Shown: positions 1 to 11,238 of the stretch, piece after piece
Layout: every line of letters begins with the position of its first letter
Position numbering within the stretch: position 1 is the stretch's first letter
Origin: Juglans regia
Lineage: Eukaryota; Streptophyta; Magnoliopsida; Fagales; Juglandaceae
Assembly: GCF_001411555.2 (NCBI RefSeq)
Contig: NC_049910.1
Location: 30,103,150-30,167,149 of the forward strand
DNA length: 64,000 nucleotides
Direction of reading: 5' to 3'
Made by a program: the position numbers and the translations under genes
Notes under the pieces: generated by a model
What the model saw: only the letters and a program-made list of their open reading frames with translations
Told to the model about the DNA's origin: nothing
Databases searched by the model: none

Positions 1-1911
1 CCAAGCAACTAATTTATAAGAAGTTTTGCTCGACTTTTGGCCTTGCAAACTACAGTTCTTGAGGTTAAGGGATCGAGATGGTCTATTAGCACAAAGATCA
101 GGATTGTTCAAGAAGCTATAGGCATATGCATCATTCTCGAATTCACTTGGGATGCTTCCTGTTAGATGATTTGAAGACAGATTGAGTAAAGTGGGCTTCA
201 AAAGGCCTAGTTTTGATGGAATTAGGCCAGACAATTGGTTTTCTGACAAGTCCAATTCAGTAAGGCCTGGTAAGGAACCAAGTTCCTCTGGAATTTGTCC
301 TGAGATTGCATTTCGGCTGAGGTTTAGGGTATTCACCGATTTCCATGAATTAATATCTGATGGAAGGGAGCCCGAAAGTCGGTTTCGATCAAGCAAAAGA
401 GTTGTCAAACTAGAAAGATCTCGAGGAATCGTGCCTTTGAAGTGGTTATTACTAGCCATGAGAACCAACAAATTCCTCCAGTAAGACACTCCCTGTGGAA
501 TTTTACCCGAAAACCTATTGTTATTCATCTCCAATCGTGAAAGATTCCGTCCCAATCTCTCTGGAAGCTCGCCTGTAAAAGAATTATCACTTAGCATCAA
601 CATTTTCAAATTTGATGATGTCCAAAGACCATTCGGAATGTTCCCAGAAAACCCATTTTTGTATATCTTCACTAATTCCAAACTGCTGCAATTTCCAAGC
701 GAATTGGGCAACTCTCCAACGAGCTGGTTTTCAAAAGCTACCACTCCCACTAACTTCCCATTGTCACACAAGTGTTCTGGCAACTGGCCTGTAAGGCTGT
801 TGGTTGAAACCTGAAACTCTTCTAGCATAGAATACCTCCCAAGTTCTGGAGGCAAAGTCCCTGACAAATTATTGTTAAATAATTTGAGATTTATCAGCTT
901 CGGAAGACGACCAATGCTATTTGGAATTTTTCCAGATAGTTGATTGAAAAACAAAGCCAGACCCGTCAGCTTTTTGAGCTTTCCAAAATTATCGGGAATT
1001 GTTCCTGTCAAATTATTTTCCGAGAGATCGATGACATCAATGTTCAAAGCCTCAACCACCCGAGGAATCTCCCCAGACAATTTGTTTTTGTGAAGGAAAA
1101 CATTCGTTAGATTCTTTGGCATAAACAAACTATCAGGAATCTTCCCGGTCAAGTTATTTTGTGACAAATCCAAATGCTCTAGAGCTGCCATTTCTCCGAT
1201 CGTGTTTGGGATTTCCCCAATTAAATTCGTTTCGGCCATCCATAAAAACTTCAGCTTCTTCAACTTTCCAAACTCCGAAGGCAAAGTTGGCACTATCTTA
1301 GAATTTCCGGCCAATCCTAGTTCCTCGAGATTGGACAGGTTTCCAATTTCTGGCGGGAAAGAACCAGTAAACGGACAATAGATAAGCATGAGTTTCCTTA
1401 GTTCTGTCAACTGCCCGATGGATGCTGAGATGTTACCATTGAAGTTGTTACTTCCAAGGCTGAGCTCTCGAAGCCGAGACATGTGGTGAATGTCATCAGG
1501 GATTGCACCATAAAAGTAGTTCTGTGAGAGGTCAAGAATTTCCAACTTGGAACAGTTGTAGAGAGCTCTCGGGAACTCCATTGAGTGGAAACTGTTGTTA
1601 TAAACATCAAATGTTGTGAGGTTCTTGAGGTTGCAAATCAAGGGTGAGACTGTTCCATTGATGTTATAATCTCGGAAAGATAATCCGATGATAGAGCTGT
1701 TGGAGCAAGTGATCTCAGGCCAGGAACAATGGGAGGAAGAGTTTGTTGGAATCCAATGTCTGAGAGATTCCGGGTTTCCCCAGAGTTTTTTCAGGTTTAG
1801 TAGGATTCCTTGTTCTTGAGCACTGAGCTGGGAGTTTGCATGGCTAAGAAAGTGGAAAAAGGTACTGATGTAGAAAGAGAAATGGATAAATATTAGAGTT
1901 TTTTTCTTCAT
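1..1911 (-). CDS. LRR receptor-like kinase, copy A (5' part of exon 1; 3' end beyond window)
   Basis: Membrane receptor kinase of the plant LRR-XI (HSL1-like) type; ligand unknown. The frame is open for 637 codons from an ATG at 1911-1909 to the window edge, and I read it through without a stop. Residues 1 to about 27 form a signal peptide ending near HANSQLS. A cysteine cap with HCSWPEITC follows, then about 20 LRRs carrying LxxLxLxxNxLxGxIP repeats. The window ends where the transmembrane segment would begin, after SKTSYKL. Copies B and C show that the missing part should be the membrane helix, an RD kinase domain and a short second exon. The start fits because copies B and C have an aligned ATG and the next upstream ATG runs straight into a stop. 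This is the only copy without visible damage, but its kinase part cannot be judged here. Confidence 0.88.
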   Translation of the reverse strand, partial: MKKKTLIFIHFSFYISTFFHFLSHANSQLSAQEQGILLNLKKLWGNPESLRHWIPTNSSSHCSWPEITCSNSSIIGLSFRDYNINGTVSPLICNLKNLTTFDVYNNSFHSMEFPRALYNCSKLEILDLSQNYFYGAIPDDIHHMSRLRELSLGSNNFNGNISASIGQLTELRKLMLIYCPFTGSFPPEIGNLSNLEELGLAGNSKIVPTLPSEFGKLKKLKFLWMAETNLIGEIPNTIGEMAALEHLDLSQNNLTGKIPDSLFMPKNLTNVFLHKNKLSGEIPRVVEALNIDVIDLSENNLTGTIPDNFGKLKKLTGLALFFNQLSGKIPNSIGRLPKLINLKLFNNNLSGTLPPELGRYSMLEEFQVSTNSLTGQLPEHLCDNGKLVGVVAFENQLVGELPNSLGNCSSLELVKIYKNGFSGNIPNGLWTSSNLKMLMLSDNSFTGELPERLGRNLSRLEMNNNRFSGKIPQGVSYWRNLLVLMASNNHFKGTIPRDLSSLTTLLLDRNRLSGSLPSDINSWKSVNTLNLSRNAISGQIPEELGSLPGLTELDLSENQLSGLIPSKLGLLKPTLLNLSSNHLTGSIPSEFENDAYAYSFLNNPDLCANRPSRSLNLKNCSLQGQKSSKTSYKLVAW

Positions 1912-1971
1912 TACATGAGGTTGAGTTCCTTTACTTCTGGGTTTGGTCTGAACTCTGATCTCAACAAAGAC

Positions 1972-1985
1972 CTGATAAATAGATG
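1972..1985 (-). promoter_or_regulatory. Conserved TATA-like element upstream of LRR-RLK copies
   Basis: On the minus strand the motif CTATTTATYAG lies about 65-75 bases before the ATG. It is present in the same place before copy B (around 15600) and copy C (around 45690) and is altered before the truncated copy at 2720. Position and conservation suggest a core promoter box; this is inferred, with no transcript evidence. Confidence 0.4.
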
Positions 1986-2261
1986 AAAATTCGAGAAAGA
2001 TAAGAAAAAACACACCCGATGGTAAGAGAGTGTTTAGCATGATTAGTACATGCTTCAAATCCTTGTTTCATAAAAAAGCTCATTTTGTTGTATATTTATT
2101 CCTCTAGTCACTTGAAAGGATCAAGATTAAGCCCTTAATGATTTTTAAATATAACAGCCAAATCTTATTTAGCATGAATTATGTTTACATGTCAAATGGA
2201 GTAGTTAAAATAAGAAAATGATTGGTGCAAGTTTAGGTCGTAAAATTTTTGTACAAATCCT

Positions 2262-2720
2262 TCATAAAAGAAGTTGTAGAGAGGTCAAGAACTTGAGCAC
2301 CATAAAAGTAGTTCTGTGAGAGGTCAAGAATTTCCTGTTTGGAATAGTTGTAGAGAGCTCTTGAGAACTCCGTTGAGTGGAAACTGTTATTATAGACATC
2401 AAATGTTGTGAGGTTCTTGAGATTCCAATTGAACAGTGAGACTGTTCCATTGATGTTATAATCTCGGAAGAATTATCCGATGATAGAGTCGTTTGAGCAA
2501 GTGATCTCATTCCAGTAACATTGAGAGGAGGAGTTTGTTGGAATCCAATGCCAATAACAATGAGAGGATGATAGAGATTCTTGTTTCCCAAAGTTTCTCT
2601 CAGGTTTAGTAGGATTTCTTGTTCTTGAGCACTGAGTTGAGAGTTTGCATGGTTGAGAAAGAGGGAAAAGGTACTGATGTAGAAAAAGAAATGGATAAAT
2701 ATTCGAGTTGTTTTTGTCAT
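2262..2720 (-). pseudogene. N-terminal LRR-RLK fragment (truncated duplicate)
   Basis: An ATG at 2720 opens a reading frame whose first 45 or so residues match the start of copy A: signal peptide, then HANSQLSAQEQ. After that the frame is lost. A short local duplication at the HWIPTNSSS-equivalent site and indels shift the first-LRR sequence into other frames, where DYNINGT-like and LDLSQNYFYG-like pieces can still be read. Homology stops near 2270-2290, well before the second LRR is complete. It sits about 350 bases upstream of copy A on the same strand. It is a partial tandem duplicate and not expected to make a receptor. Confidence 0.82.
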
Positions 2721-2805
2721 TACACAAGGTTGAGTTACTTTGGCTCTGGCTCTGATATGAACTTTGATCTCAACAATGAGCTAATCAACAAATGAAAATA
2801 GGGCT

Positions 2806-2945
2806 GTGAATCCGGATACGGATCCGGATACCCTAGCATAACCAGATTCATATCCGGATTTTGAAAACTGGATGGTTATCTGCCCGGATAAACCTAGCCA
2901 AAACCAGGGAGTATAACCAGATTTAAATTAGGATATCCTGGTTTA
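2806..2945. repeat. CGGAT-rich segment, possible hAT-like terminus
   Basis: The segment starts TAGGGCTGTGAATCCGGAT and repeats CCGGAT/ATCCGG several times. A similar CCGGAT-rich stretch ends in CCCCTAG at 46340-46476. hAT ends often begin TAGGG or CAGGG with CCGG-rich subterminal DNA. No partner end or 8-bp target duplication was found, so this is tentative. Confidence 0.28.
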
Positions 2946-4008
2946 TTATTATTATGATTATTATTTTAAAAAATAGTCCTTTTAACACTCTTGGAAAGGG
3001 TTTTTTTTTTAGGACTTCATGTTTTTTATTTTTTATATATTGAATATTTTTATAGACATTTTTTTAAATTTTAAGGTATTCTCAAAATACCTAACTACTA
3101 TTTATTATTTTATTATTACTTTTTGCATACTTTTCATTACTATTTAATATTTTATTATTATTTTTTTATTACTATTCATATAATACATTAGAATTCCTCA
3201 CTATCCAAACACAACTTAAAAGCTATTAAATTCAAACAAAAACTTTACCTTGTGAATTTTGCAGCGCCAGCTGGGGGCTGAAGGCCTGGTTTTGCAGGGG
3301 TCGATTGGCATGAGTCGACTCAGATGGCACAGTTGGTTGATTAACAAGAGTACTTGAATGAGCCATTGGAGAGAGGGTGAGAGAGAGAAATGGAGAGAGA
3401 GAGGGTTGAGTTTTGAGCAGGTATCTTGGGAGAAAGCTTTATATAGCTTTTGTTAGAATTTAATAGCTTTAAAATAAAGAAAAATAAACCAGGTTAGAAA
3501 ATTCAAGGAATCTGACATCGCAAAGTTTGCACGGAAAGGTTCAAACTTGAGTTGCAACGTGAACAAGGGAAAAAAGAGGAAGATGAAGTACCCAAACCCA
3601 CTCGTGGAAGATGGTAGTAGACTTTGACTCGCTTTGGATGATGTTGAGTTTGTTGGTTGTATCCGCACTTTCCCGTGAACTTCACGACTACGGCATCCGT
3701 GGAACATTAACACCTTCATTCATTGGATAGCCTCATCATTTTTTCCGTTAAAGCATTCACACTGATCAGATCTGATCTGATTCGTTTCCGCAACTTATCA
3801 TCTACGAAAAGAAACCAGCTAGTCAAGGCCGGTGCTTTCCATGCACGGACCACAACCCTCGTGAAATGGATTGGAATTAGAAAAATCAAGATATGATTAT
3901 TACTCAAAGATAAAAATACAATGATGTATTTGCCACTTTCTTGATGCTATCATGGCATTTTGAAAAGAGAAATGCTTGGATTCCGACAATGGGTCCCGAG
4001 CATTTCTT

Positions 4009-4316
4009 CCGACACTGTTTTATTTATTTTTAATTATTATTATTTTTACTTAATGATTAAAGAAATATTTTTTAATGATATTGTAAATTTTTTTATTTTT
4101 TTTAAATATTTATGATGATTAAAAAATAAATAAATAAAGGAAAAGAAAAATAAAAAAGAAAAATACACTTGTCGCACTACAAGAAAAATAGGCTTTTGTG
4201 GCCATTTAATTGCGGCGAAAAGGTTATTTGTGACCAAAACAGACTCATTTTGGCTGTAAATAGTCATTTCGCTGGAATTAAATGACTACAAATAAGCAGT
4301 TTTCTTGTAGTGTCGG
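4009..4316. mobile_element. AT-rich MITE with a nested CACTA MITE
   Basis: Ends read CCGACA...TGTCGG. The inner part is AT-rich with TTAATGATTAAAGAAATATT-type sequence that recurs at 19168-19330 and, inverted, at 17583-17760, 34423-34600 and 53336-53475. The right end is interrupted by a 138-bp CACTA element, whose 3-bp target duplication TCG is part of this MITE's terminal TGTCGG. Confidence 0.5.
4175..4312. mobile_element. CACTA-type MITE (138 bp)
   Basis: Begins CACTACAAGAAAA and ends TTTTCTTGTAGTG, a perfect 13-bp terminal inverted repeat. It is flanked on both sides by TCG (4172-4174 and 4313-4315), the 3-bp target duplication expected of CACTA transposons. The interior holds further short inverted matches, for example CATTTAATT near the left and AATTAAATG near the right. 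Too short to code for anything. Confidence 0.9.
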
Positions 4317-5680
4317 ACACTTCTCTAGACACTTTTTGGTGGCTGTAGTGCTGCTTTTTTGAAAATCAATTCTGCTACAGGTACCTGCCGTTGGGTACCT
4401 GTTGTGGAATCGGCTGACATGGGCGCTAATGTCACGTCACTTTTATATTATTATTAAAAAAAAAGAAAAGAAAAGAAGAAAAGAAGAAAAGAAAGAAAGA
4501 CTTGATTTTTTCAGAAACCCATAGGCACCAAACTCATCCTTGATATTTTGCATCTCAGAATTTGTTTTAATCGTCTTCATTCCTTGGCCAAATGCTCAGA
4601 TAGCTCATGCATTTTAGTTCAGTTGTTGCAACAAACAATGTTTATAAGAATCCATTAGTTTAATAATAGATATTTTCATTGAAAATTTAGTTTAATAAAA
4701 GATTTTCTCTTTGAAAAATTTTAGGCAACATACCAGAAGAAGAAATTCTATTTTTACGAATAAAAAAACAAAATTTTCTTTTCACTCTCTTCCACTTTCC
4801 CGGTAGCCAAACAGGATATCAAAACCAAAACTATCACGACTAGAGCCTCAAGATTAAAAGACTAGCCATAACTCAATGAATAAATTTTCTTACATAAAGA
4901 AAAAAAAAATTCTTCGTACATATTAGGGGCTTTACCAAAACAACACAGCTGTATAAAAATGAAACTACAGTTGTACTTCTCCTCCAAGCTTCGCTTTGGC
5001 CTCTGGATTTCCTTCAAACATCAAAGTCAAAGTCGAAGGAGCTCACTGTCTCTGTCTTGGTGTGGGGACTCAAGAAATATTAGGTACCTTCGGATGACAG
5101 GAACTAGGAAATTAATCTAGGATTCAAGAAATTTCCAAGAAAACAAAGACAAGAGGGAGTGAAGAGGGAGAGAAGAGCGAGAGTTTCCAACTTTCCAGCG
5201 CGAAGAGAGAAGAGAATAGAGTGTGAAGAGAAAAGGGAATACGAGGTAAAGAGAGAAGGTGCAAACGCACCATTTAACTAATGGGGACATGGAACTCCGG
5301 GTACGCCGGGTACCTGTCTCGAGTGAAAGTAGAGTTTTTGTTTGAAAATATTAGTTTGTCACCTGCCATAGCCCATTAGTTAAGAACCACATACAAAAAG
5401 GCCTTATTTAATTATTATCTAATTATTATCTATACATAAAATCAACACAAAAATTATTATTAAAAATATATATATTTAAATAAATTTTCAATTTTATTAT
5501 TTATTTTCACAAACTTTAATAAACTTTCTCAAACGTTCTCTATTTTTATTTATTTATTATCAAAATCAAGCAAACCAAACGTGTCCAAACCCCTTCCAAA
5601 CCAACGAGGAAAATGTCATATTATGTATGAAAAACACTAGGAGGAGCATACTACTCGTTGATCTATAAGAGTATTAAGCT

Positions 5681-5836
5681 GCGTTTGAGTAGTAAGGTGA
5701 TCTAAGATATTTTGTGAATAATAATAAAAAATAATAAAAAAATAATATAGAATATTGATAAATAGTAATAAATAATAATAAAAAAATAAAAAAAATAATA
5801 AATAATAGTAGAATATTCATCTACTTCGCAATCTAG
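5681..5836. repeat. AT-rich MITE-like repeat
   Basis: Runs from GCGTTTGAGTAGTAAGGTGAT to CATCTACTTCGCAATCTAGC with AATAATAAA-rich DNA between. A second copy lies at 47817-47969 in the duplicated region. The GTTTG...CAAAC type ends suggest a MITE; no clear target duplication was found. Confidence 0.4.
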
Positions 5837-7209
5837 CCCTAATTTAGGCCAGCCCTGTTGTGGACATCGGTAGCCGAATCAAGCCACCGCATGGTAGCTG
5901 GTGCCACCAACCACCCAGAGCAATCTCCATTTTTTTTTTTTTTGTTTTTGTAAAAGGTTTTTAAAAATTGAAAAACTAGTTTTTTTATTATATAAATATA
6001 ATTATTTAAAAAAAAATTAAAATCAATTTGTAAAAAAATCAACTTGCCACGTAATTACAATCTCTTGCTGGTCAATGTGATTTCTGTTAATACCAAATGA
6101 TGGAAAAATTTACGAGGGTCCCATCTCCAATAAACGCATATCACAAGAAGAGGGACGTTATCATAATCACGCAAGCATCTGGATCAAGGTAGGCCATAGC
6201 ACGAAGGTGTCTAGTCAGCGGCGCAACTAGAAATTCTATTTTGGGGGGCGATATTGATCTATGCAATGACGACAATGCTTGCATATATGCCTGTATAAAT
6301 AAATATATATATATATATATATTATATTTCACTTGTAAATCTATCATCTAATACCATATCATGAAATGATAGAAGATGATAGAAGTTGATATGATGAATA
6401 GATTTTTTCATATATATATTATACACTTTATTGTTTATAATTATAAGAAAATACATTATAGACGTAATTTAATTTCATATTCCTTCAATTTATAAGAAAT
6501 ATTTTTTGGATCCATTTTTTTCGTACTTTCAAGAAGACCCAAGAATTTTATATGGGATCAGAAGAAGATTTTCATATTTTTAAAAGATTTTAAGAAGTTT
6601 TTAAATCTTTTAGGATCAGTATTATTTTTTATCAAATTTTATTAGAATTTAAATAATAATGATTATGTTTTTTTATTTTTGGAGGTTAGCACAAGTATTG
6701 GATTATGCATCTATATATTTGTATAAGAAAAAATCTATTCATCATCCACACACACACTCACTATATTTTTTTTTAATTTTATCAAATGTGTGATATATGG
6801 ATGATGAGTAGAAGAATTCAATAAGTTTAAAAATAATAAAATAAAATAAAAATTTAAGAAATAAAAAAAAGTGTGGTATATTTAGATGATGAGTAGCAAA
6901 GCTCTTTACAAATTTGAAATGCATTGTTCACTCCCCAAATCTTATTTTACTATTTTTTTCTTTTTCCGCCCCATTTCTCTCTCGACACCAACGGAAACAA
7001 ACCCTCTATTGAGACATTTCGTTCTCCTTGCTCTCTCTCTTTACACCAGAGGAAAGAAATCCAAAAACAAAATTTAGGAAAAAAATAAATTATAATAAAA
7101 TAATAATATTTTATTATTATTTAACTTAAAGATGCATAATTTAATGTGAAAATTTTTCTTGATATGTAAAATCAATCTCTAAAAAATATAATTTTACATA
7201 TACATATAG

Positions 7210-7480
7210 AGAAATCAATACTAGTGCTCGCCATGTCTACCTCTGGTGGAACGTTCAAACTTCAAACCAAGGAAAATTCAAAGAACGTCACGTCTGCAAA
7301 TCTTCCAAGGAAAGGGAATTCGTTGAACAATAATTGCAAGTTTAGTCCAAGGTCTTTGCTGAGATGATACGTATTTCTGCGGGGCTGGAGTTTTCCATCC
7401 CTGCCAAGATTAATTAGTAGATTCAATCATGTGTTTAGTTTCCTACGTACGATTCTTCTATTGCAAACCATAAGGGAGTG
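7210..7480. repeat. Duplicated flank, also at 18160-18460
   Basis: A stretch with CTCTGGTGGAACGTTCAAA, AAAGGGAATTCGTTGA and CATCCCTGCCAAGATTA matches 18170-18400. Fragments also recur at 8150-8230, 15655-15790 and 45750-45900. This is duplicated DNA upstream of the receptor-kinase units. No gene is seen between 7100 and 8271. Confidence 0.6.
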
Positions 7481-8339
7481 TTTGACATGTCAAATGGAGC
7501 AGCTCAAGATAAATAATAAAATAAATAATAAAAAATGTACATATTCCCATCAGTTCAATATTTTTTGTGATTTCACATTTTAATTTTTTAATTAAAAATA
7601 AAAAATTTGATTTAATAGGTTTTTTTTTTTTTTTGAAGAATTTATAGGTGTAGTTTTATCTTTTTAAGGGGAAAAGGAGATCAACTGAAATTCTTTAGTA
7701 GTTAGGGAACATGGAAAAATTGCTTTGTTTTTTTCTTGTCTATCATGATGTCATATAATTTTTCAGGAATGGGACTGTGCGTGGTTAGAATTTTATCTAT
7801 TTAATTATTTTGATAAGTGGAATTGTTGTTAGGAAAAGCTATATTCAATGGATCATAGCAATTCCTTCATCTATTGGCCGGATTCTAGATAGCAGCTTCA
7901 TTTTTTCCACCATCACTCATGCAAGTAGTCAAGCATGCTGCTGATCTGCGATGATCTCTTTAGTCAATGAACAATGCTTTCCACAACCCCCCATGAAATG
8001 TGTTAGAATCAGAAAAATCAAGATATGATTATTACACAAAGATAAAATACAATAACGTATGGGAACTGCTAGGGCCACTGGTCCCGACAGTCTCGTGTCT
8101 CATGTTCTCTCTTTCGCAATCTAGAAGGAAAGGAAAATTCATGCCACTCCGTGAGGATCTTCCACCAACGAAAATTAAAAGAACGTCACATCTGCAAATT
8201 TTCCAAGGAAAGGGAATTCGTTGAACAATGAATTTTGTGTTGACAAGTTAAATGGAGCAGCTCATGATAAAAAATTGGGCAGAGACACGATTAGGGATGG
8301 AGAGAAACATAAGTTGGTTATAGGGATCGATGGAGGGTA

Positions 8340-11061
8340 TGTAACACCCCGCTCTCCAATAAAGACATTTTAGAATTTTTGAGAAGCCAGTGTGCTACTA
8401 CTAAACTTAAATATAAAAGCTTTTCTCTTTTTTTTTTTTTTAACAATGCGCCAGATACGAAAGAATTCCATAAAATAACAAATTTCAATAAATACTGAAA
8501 ATCTAAAATAAAGTCTGCGGAAGCACTTATTAAAAATACGGAAGTCTCATGTGCTTCTCAAAATAATTTATTTAAACTCTAAACCATAAAAATAATTATA
8601 GCATAATCTGTCTAGGCCTCTGCCTCGCCTCCCTGGGTCAAGTCATGTCCTACAGTCTCATATTCATAAATGTCATCACCTGGGGTGGTTTAAAAACATG
8701 AAAACAAACTAAAATGAGTCGAATACTCAATAAACAACACATCATGCAGTAAACATAATAAACATATGGTTTCTTGAAAAACATGCATATTCATAAATAA
8801 CATGAACATGAACTTTAACTTATCTTTCACTTATCATAGGCCGTTACCCACTGTTGACTCCCGTGAGTTAGGGTTAGCGAATCTAAAAAGATTCCGATTC
8901 CGCCCGTGACCGCGGGTTGTGGAATTCATATATAAGGAAGACAATACTGGGTGCACTACCAGCATGCACAACCAGCATAACATAGGTACCGTTTTCATAT
9001 CATAACATAGGCCGTTACATATTTTATCAAATCATACTTGCATACTTGTCATTTCATAGATTTCAAAAGAAATCACATACGTACTTGTCATATCATATCA
9101 TAGATTTCAAATGAAATCGCACCAGAAGATTTATAAATGTCGTGATATATGATTCCTCACATAAATTCATGCATTTCATAAATAATTTCATTATTTTTCA
9201 CATAAAATCATGCATTTCATAAATAATTCTATGAAATAACTCACATAAAATCATGCATTTCATAAATAATTTTATGAAATAACTCTTACATAAAATCATG
9301 CATTTCATAAATAATTTTATGAATAATCTTTCACATAAAATCATGGATTTTCATAAATATATCATGATTGGGTACGTAAAGAGGAGCTTCCAAAGAAGGG
9401 CATACATGCAAAATATTTTTATAAAAGACATGCCATTTACTGTACATACGTGTAAGGGTATGATCATGCTGCTTACCTTGCAACGCTAAACCACTATTTC
9501 CGGGGCGCGATTGATTTCCTATAAGATAAGCACGTAGCTTACGTGAATTTCTACTTAAAGATGTACCTTGTAATTAAACTAGAAATTCAAACTTAATCTA
9601 TATTTTCCATAAACTTTGGTCTTTCAAAACTCTAAAATCACATTGACTCCATAATATTGACATCAATTCTGTATATCTAGAGTTTATTTGTCCCACTTAA
9701 AATACAACTCTATCACCATGATACAAATCTAATTAACCTCAAGCCCAGCCCACAGCTAAGCCAAATTCAATTTAAAAATACCAGTCCATTAAAACATCAT
9801 TATAAATTTGTAAAAGTCAAAACTCTGGCCCATAATAATAATACTACAATAAGCCCAATCAAAAGAACAAGCCCATCACACGTACGTACATAAGGGCCCA
9901 GGGCCCAAAAGCCAATCAAAACTTACGGATTCTTTCTCTGGAAATCCAAACATACGGGGCCATAAAACAAAGGGATTCATGCGAGGGAGGGGGAAAGCTC
10001 TGCGATGGACTCACCTTGAGAGGAGGGGCTGCAAGGTGCGGTGGTTCCAGCGGCTGGAAGTGAAGCGGTGTGACTGAGTCTTCTCGTAGTGTGGTGCGAC
10101 GCCGAGTGAGGGAGAGAGAGTTTAGAGAGAGAGCTGTTAGACCGAAAACATCCCAAAAACAACCGAAAACTACAGAGAAGGAGAGGAGGCTGGCGGCGGT
10201 CGTGGGCTTACCGGAAGGGAGTGGGCTCGACGGGGTTAGGCTGGTCGGTACTTTCTGTGTCGTGGGAGAGGTGGTTCGGCGTCTCTTACTGTGGCTACTG
10301 TGGAAGAGGTGACTGCATGCTCTGTTTCGGACGTGCAAAAACAGAGGTGCGTCCGTGGCTGCTACGGCGTGCCTTGGCGACTGAGGGTGGTCCGATGTAG
10401 TCTATGGTGGCCGGTGGTGGCGTCGGCGTGTTCTGGGTAGCGTGGTGTCGCCGCAGGATAAAGTGGATAATGGTGTCTGCGGCGCGATAGGCTGGAGACG
10501 TTTCGGGTTGCTCTGTGTGCGTGAGTTTTCCCTTCTCTGCCGCTTTGTGTTGTGTTTAATACTAGAGGGTCTCGGTTAGTTTTATAGGCAGGGGAAAGTG
10601 AGGTATTGTGGTTCACAGGAGGGTGGATAGAGTTTGGAGTTTGGTTTCGGCTTGAGGCTGGTTGTTCACGCTGGAAATAGACGCTCGGACTGGATGCAAA
10701 AAGCCTCTATATATAGATCCATGAAAACCCTAGTGAAGAAGGAGAAAGAAACGTACGTGCATGGAAGTGGATTAGGTTTCGTGCGTGTTTGAAATTTATA
10801 TAATAAAACCGGTAGCTAAGAGTTTCATTATGAAGAGGAAATAAGAATAGGAATAATGTTGGACTCTTAACACACGTGCTTGGAGTAAAATAAAAATAAA
10901 AATAAAATAAAAGCTAAAAATAATAATAATAGTAATAATAATGAAGCCTAAAAAAAATAATCTATCTGATAAATTTCTAATGGATTTTAACTCATTTATT
11001 GAACTTAATAAAATTATTCAAATTTTATCTCAAAAAAGAATTATAGGATTGGGTCGTTACA
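8340..11061 (-). mobile_element. Solo LTR, copy 1 (2.72 kb)
   Basis: Starts TGTAACACCCCG and ends GGGTCGTTACA, a short imperfect inverted repeat typical of LTR ends. The flanks are GGGTA (8335-8339) and TGGTA (11062-11066), a 5-bp target duplication with one mismatch, inside a hexokinase codon series. No internal region, primer-binding site or second LTR is present. A stem TGAGT...ACTCA lies at 8715-8729 and a minus-strand splice donor AAGGTAAGC at 9480-9471. A TATA-like CTATATATAG is near 10711-10720 and GC- and CT-rich DNA at 9950-10650. These suggest that the element reads on the minus strand. Long frames in the GC-rich part are not shared with the other copies. Confidence 0.8.
9155..9360. 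repeat. Minisatellite, about 43 bp x 5
   Basis: Five tandem units built on CACATAAAATCATGCATTTC followed by ATAAATAATT and a variable tail lie inside solo LTR copy 1. Units differ by a few bases and by 1-5 bases in length. The other LTR copies lack this array. Confidence 0.85.
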
Positions 11062-11067
11062 TGGTAG

Positions 11068-11235
<168 letters not shown>

Positions 11236-11238
11236 TGA

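Larger units (their letters stand above)
3230..6960. repeat. Upstream region of copy A, duplicated at 46040-48990
   Basis: No gene is seen here. Colinear anchors match the region upstream of copy C: 3265-3400 with 46066-46200, 3780-3900 with 47165-47280, 5860-6060 with 47990-48190, 6100-6260 with 48240-48390, and 6480-6960 with 48530-49010. Matches are high in short blocks and broken by AT-rich indels and MITEs. Short plus- and minus-strand reading frames here are not conserved between the two copies as proteins. It is best read as duplicated intergenic DNA. Confidence 0.75.

Noticed and set aside
182..814. Plus-strand open frames of about 100 codons over the receptor-kinase exons (also at 12421, 14150 and 44233)
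   Set aside because: They are antisense to conserved LRR or kinase coding sequence and recur in each copy only because the sense strand is conserved.
9916..10338. 140-codon minus-strand frame in the GC-rich part of LTR copy 1
   Set aside because: The matching parts of LTR copies 2, 4 and 5 do not encode a similar protein. It looks like a leader region.
8340..11061. Reading the TGTAAC...GTTACA units as DNA transposons with 10-bp inverted repeats
   Set aside because: Target duplications are 5 bp and ends are TG...CA with only a short inverted match, which fits LTRs better. Not fully excluded.
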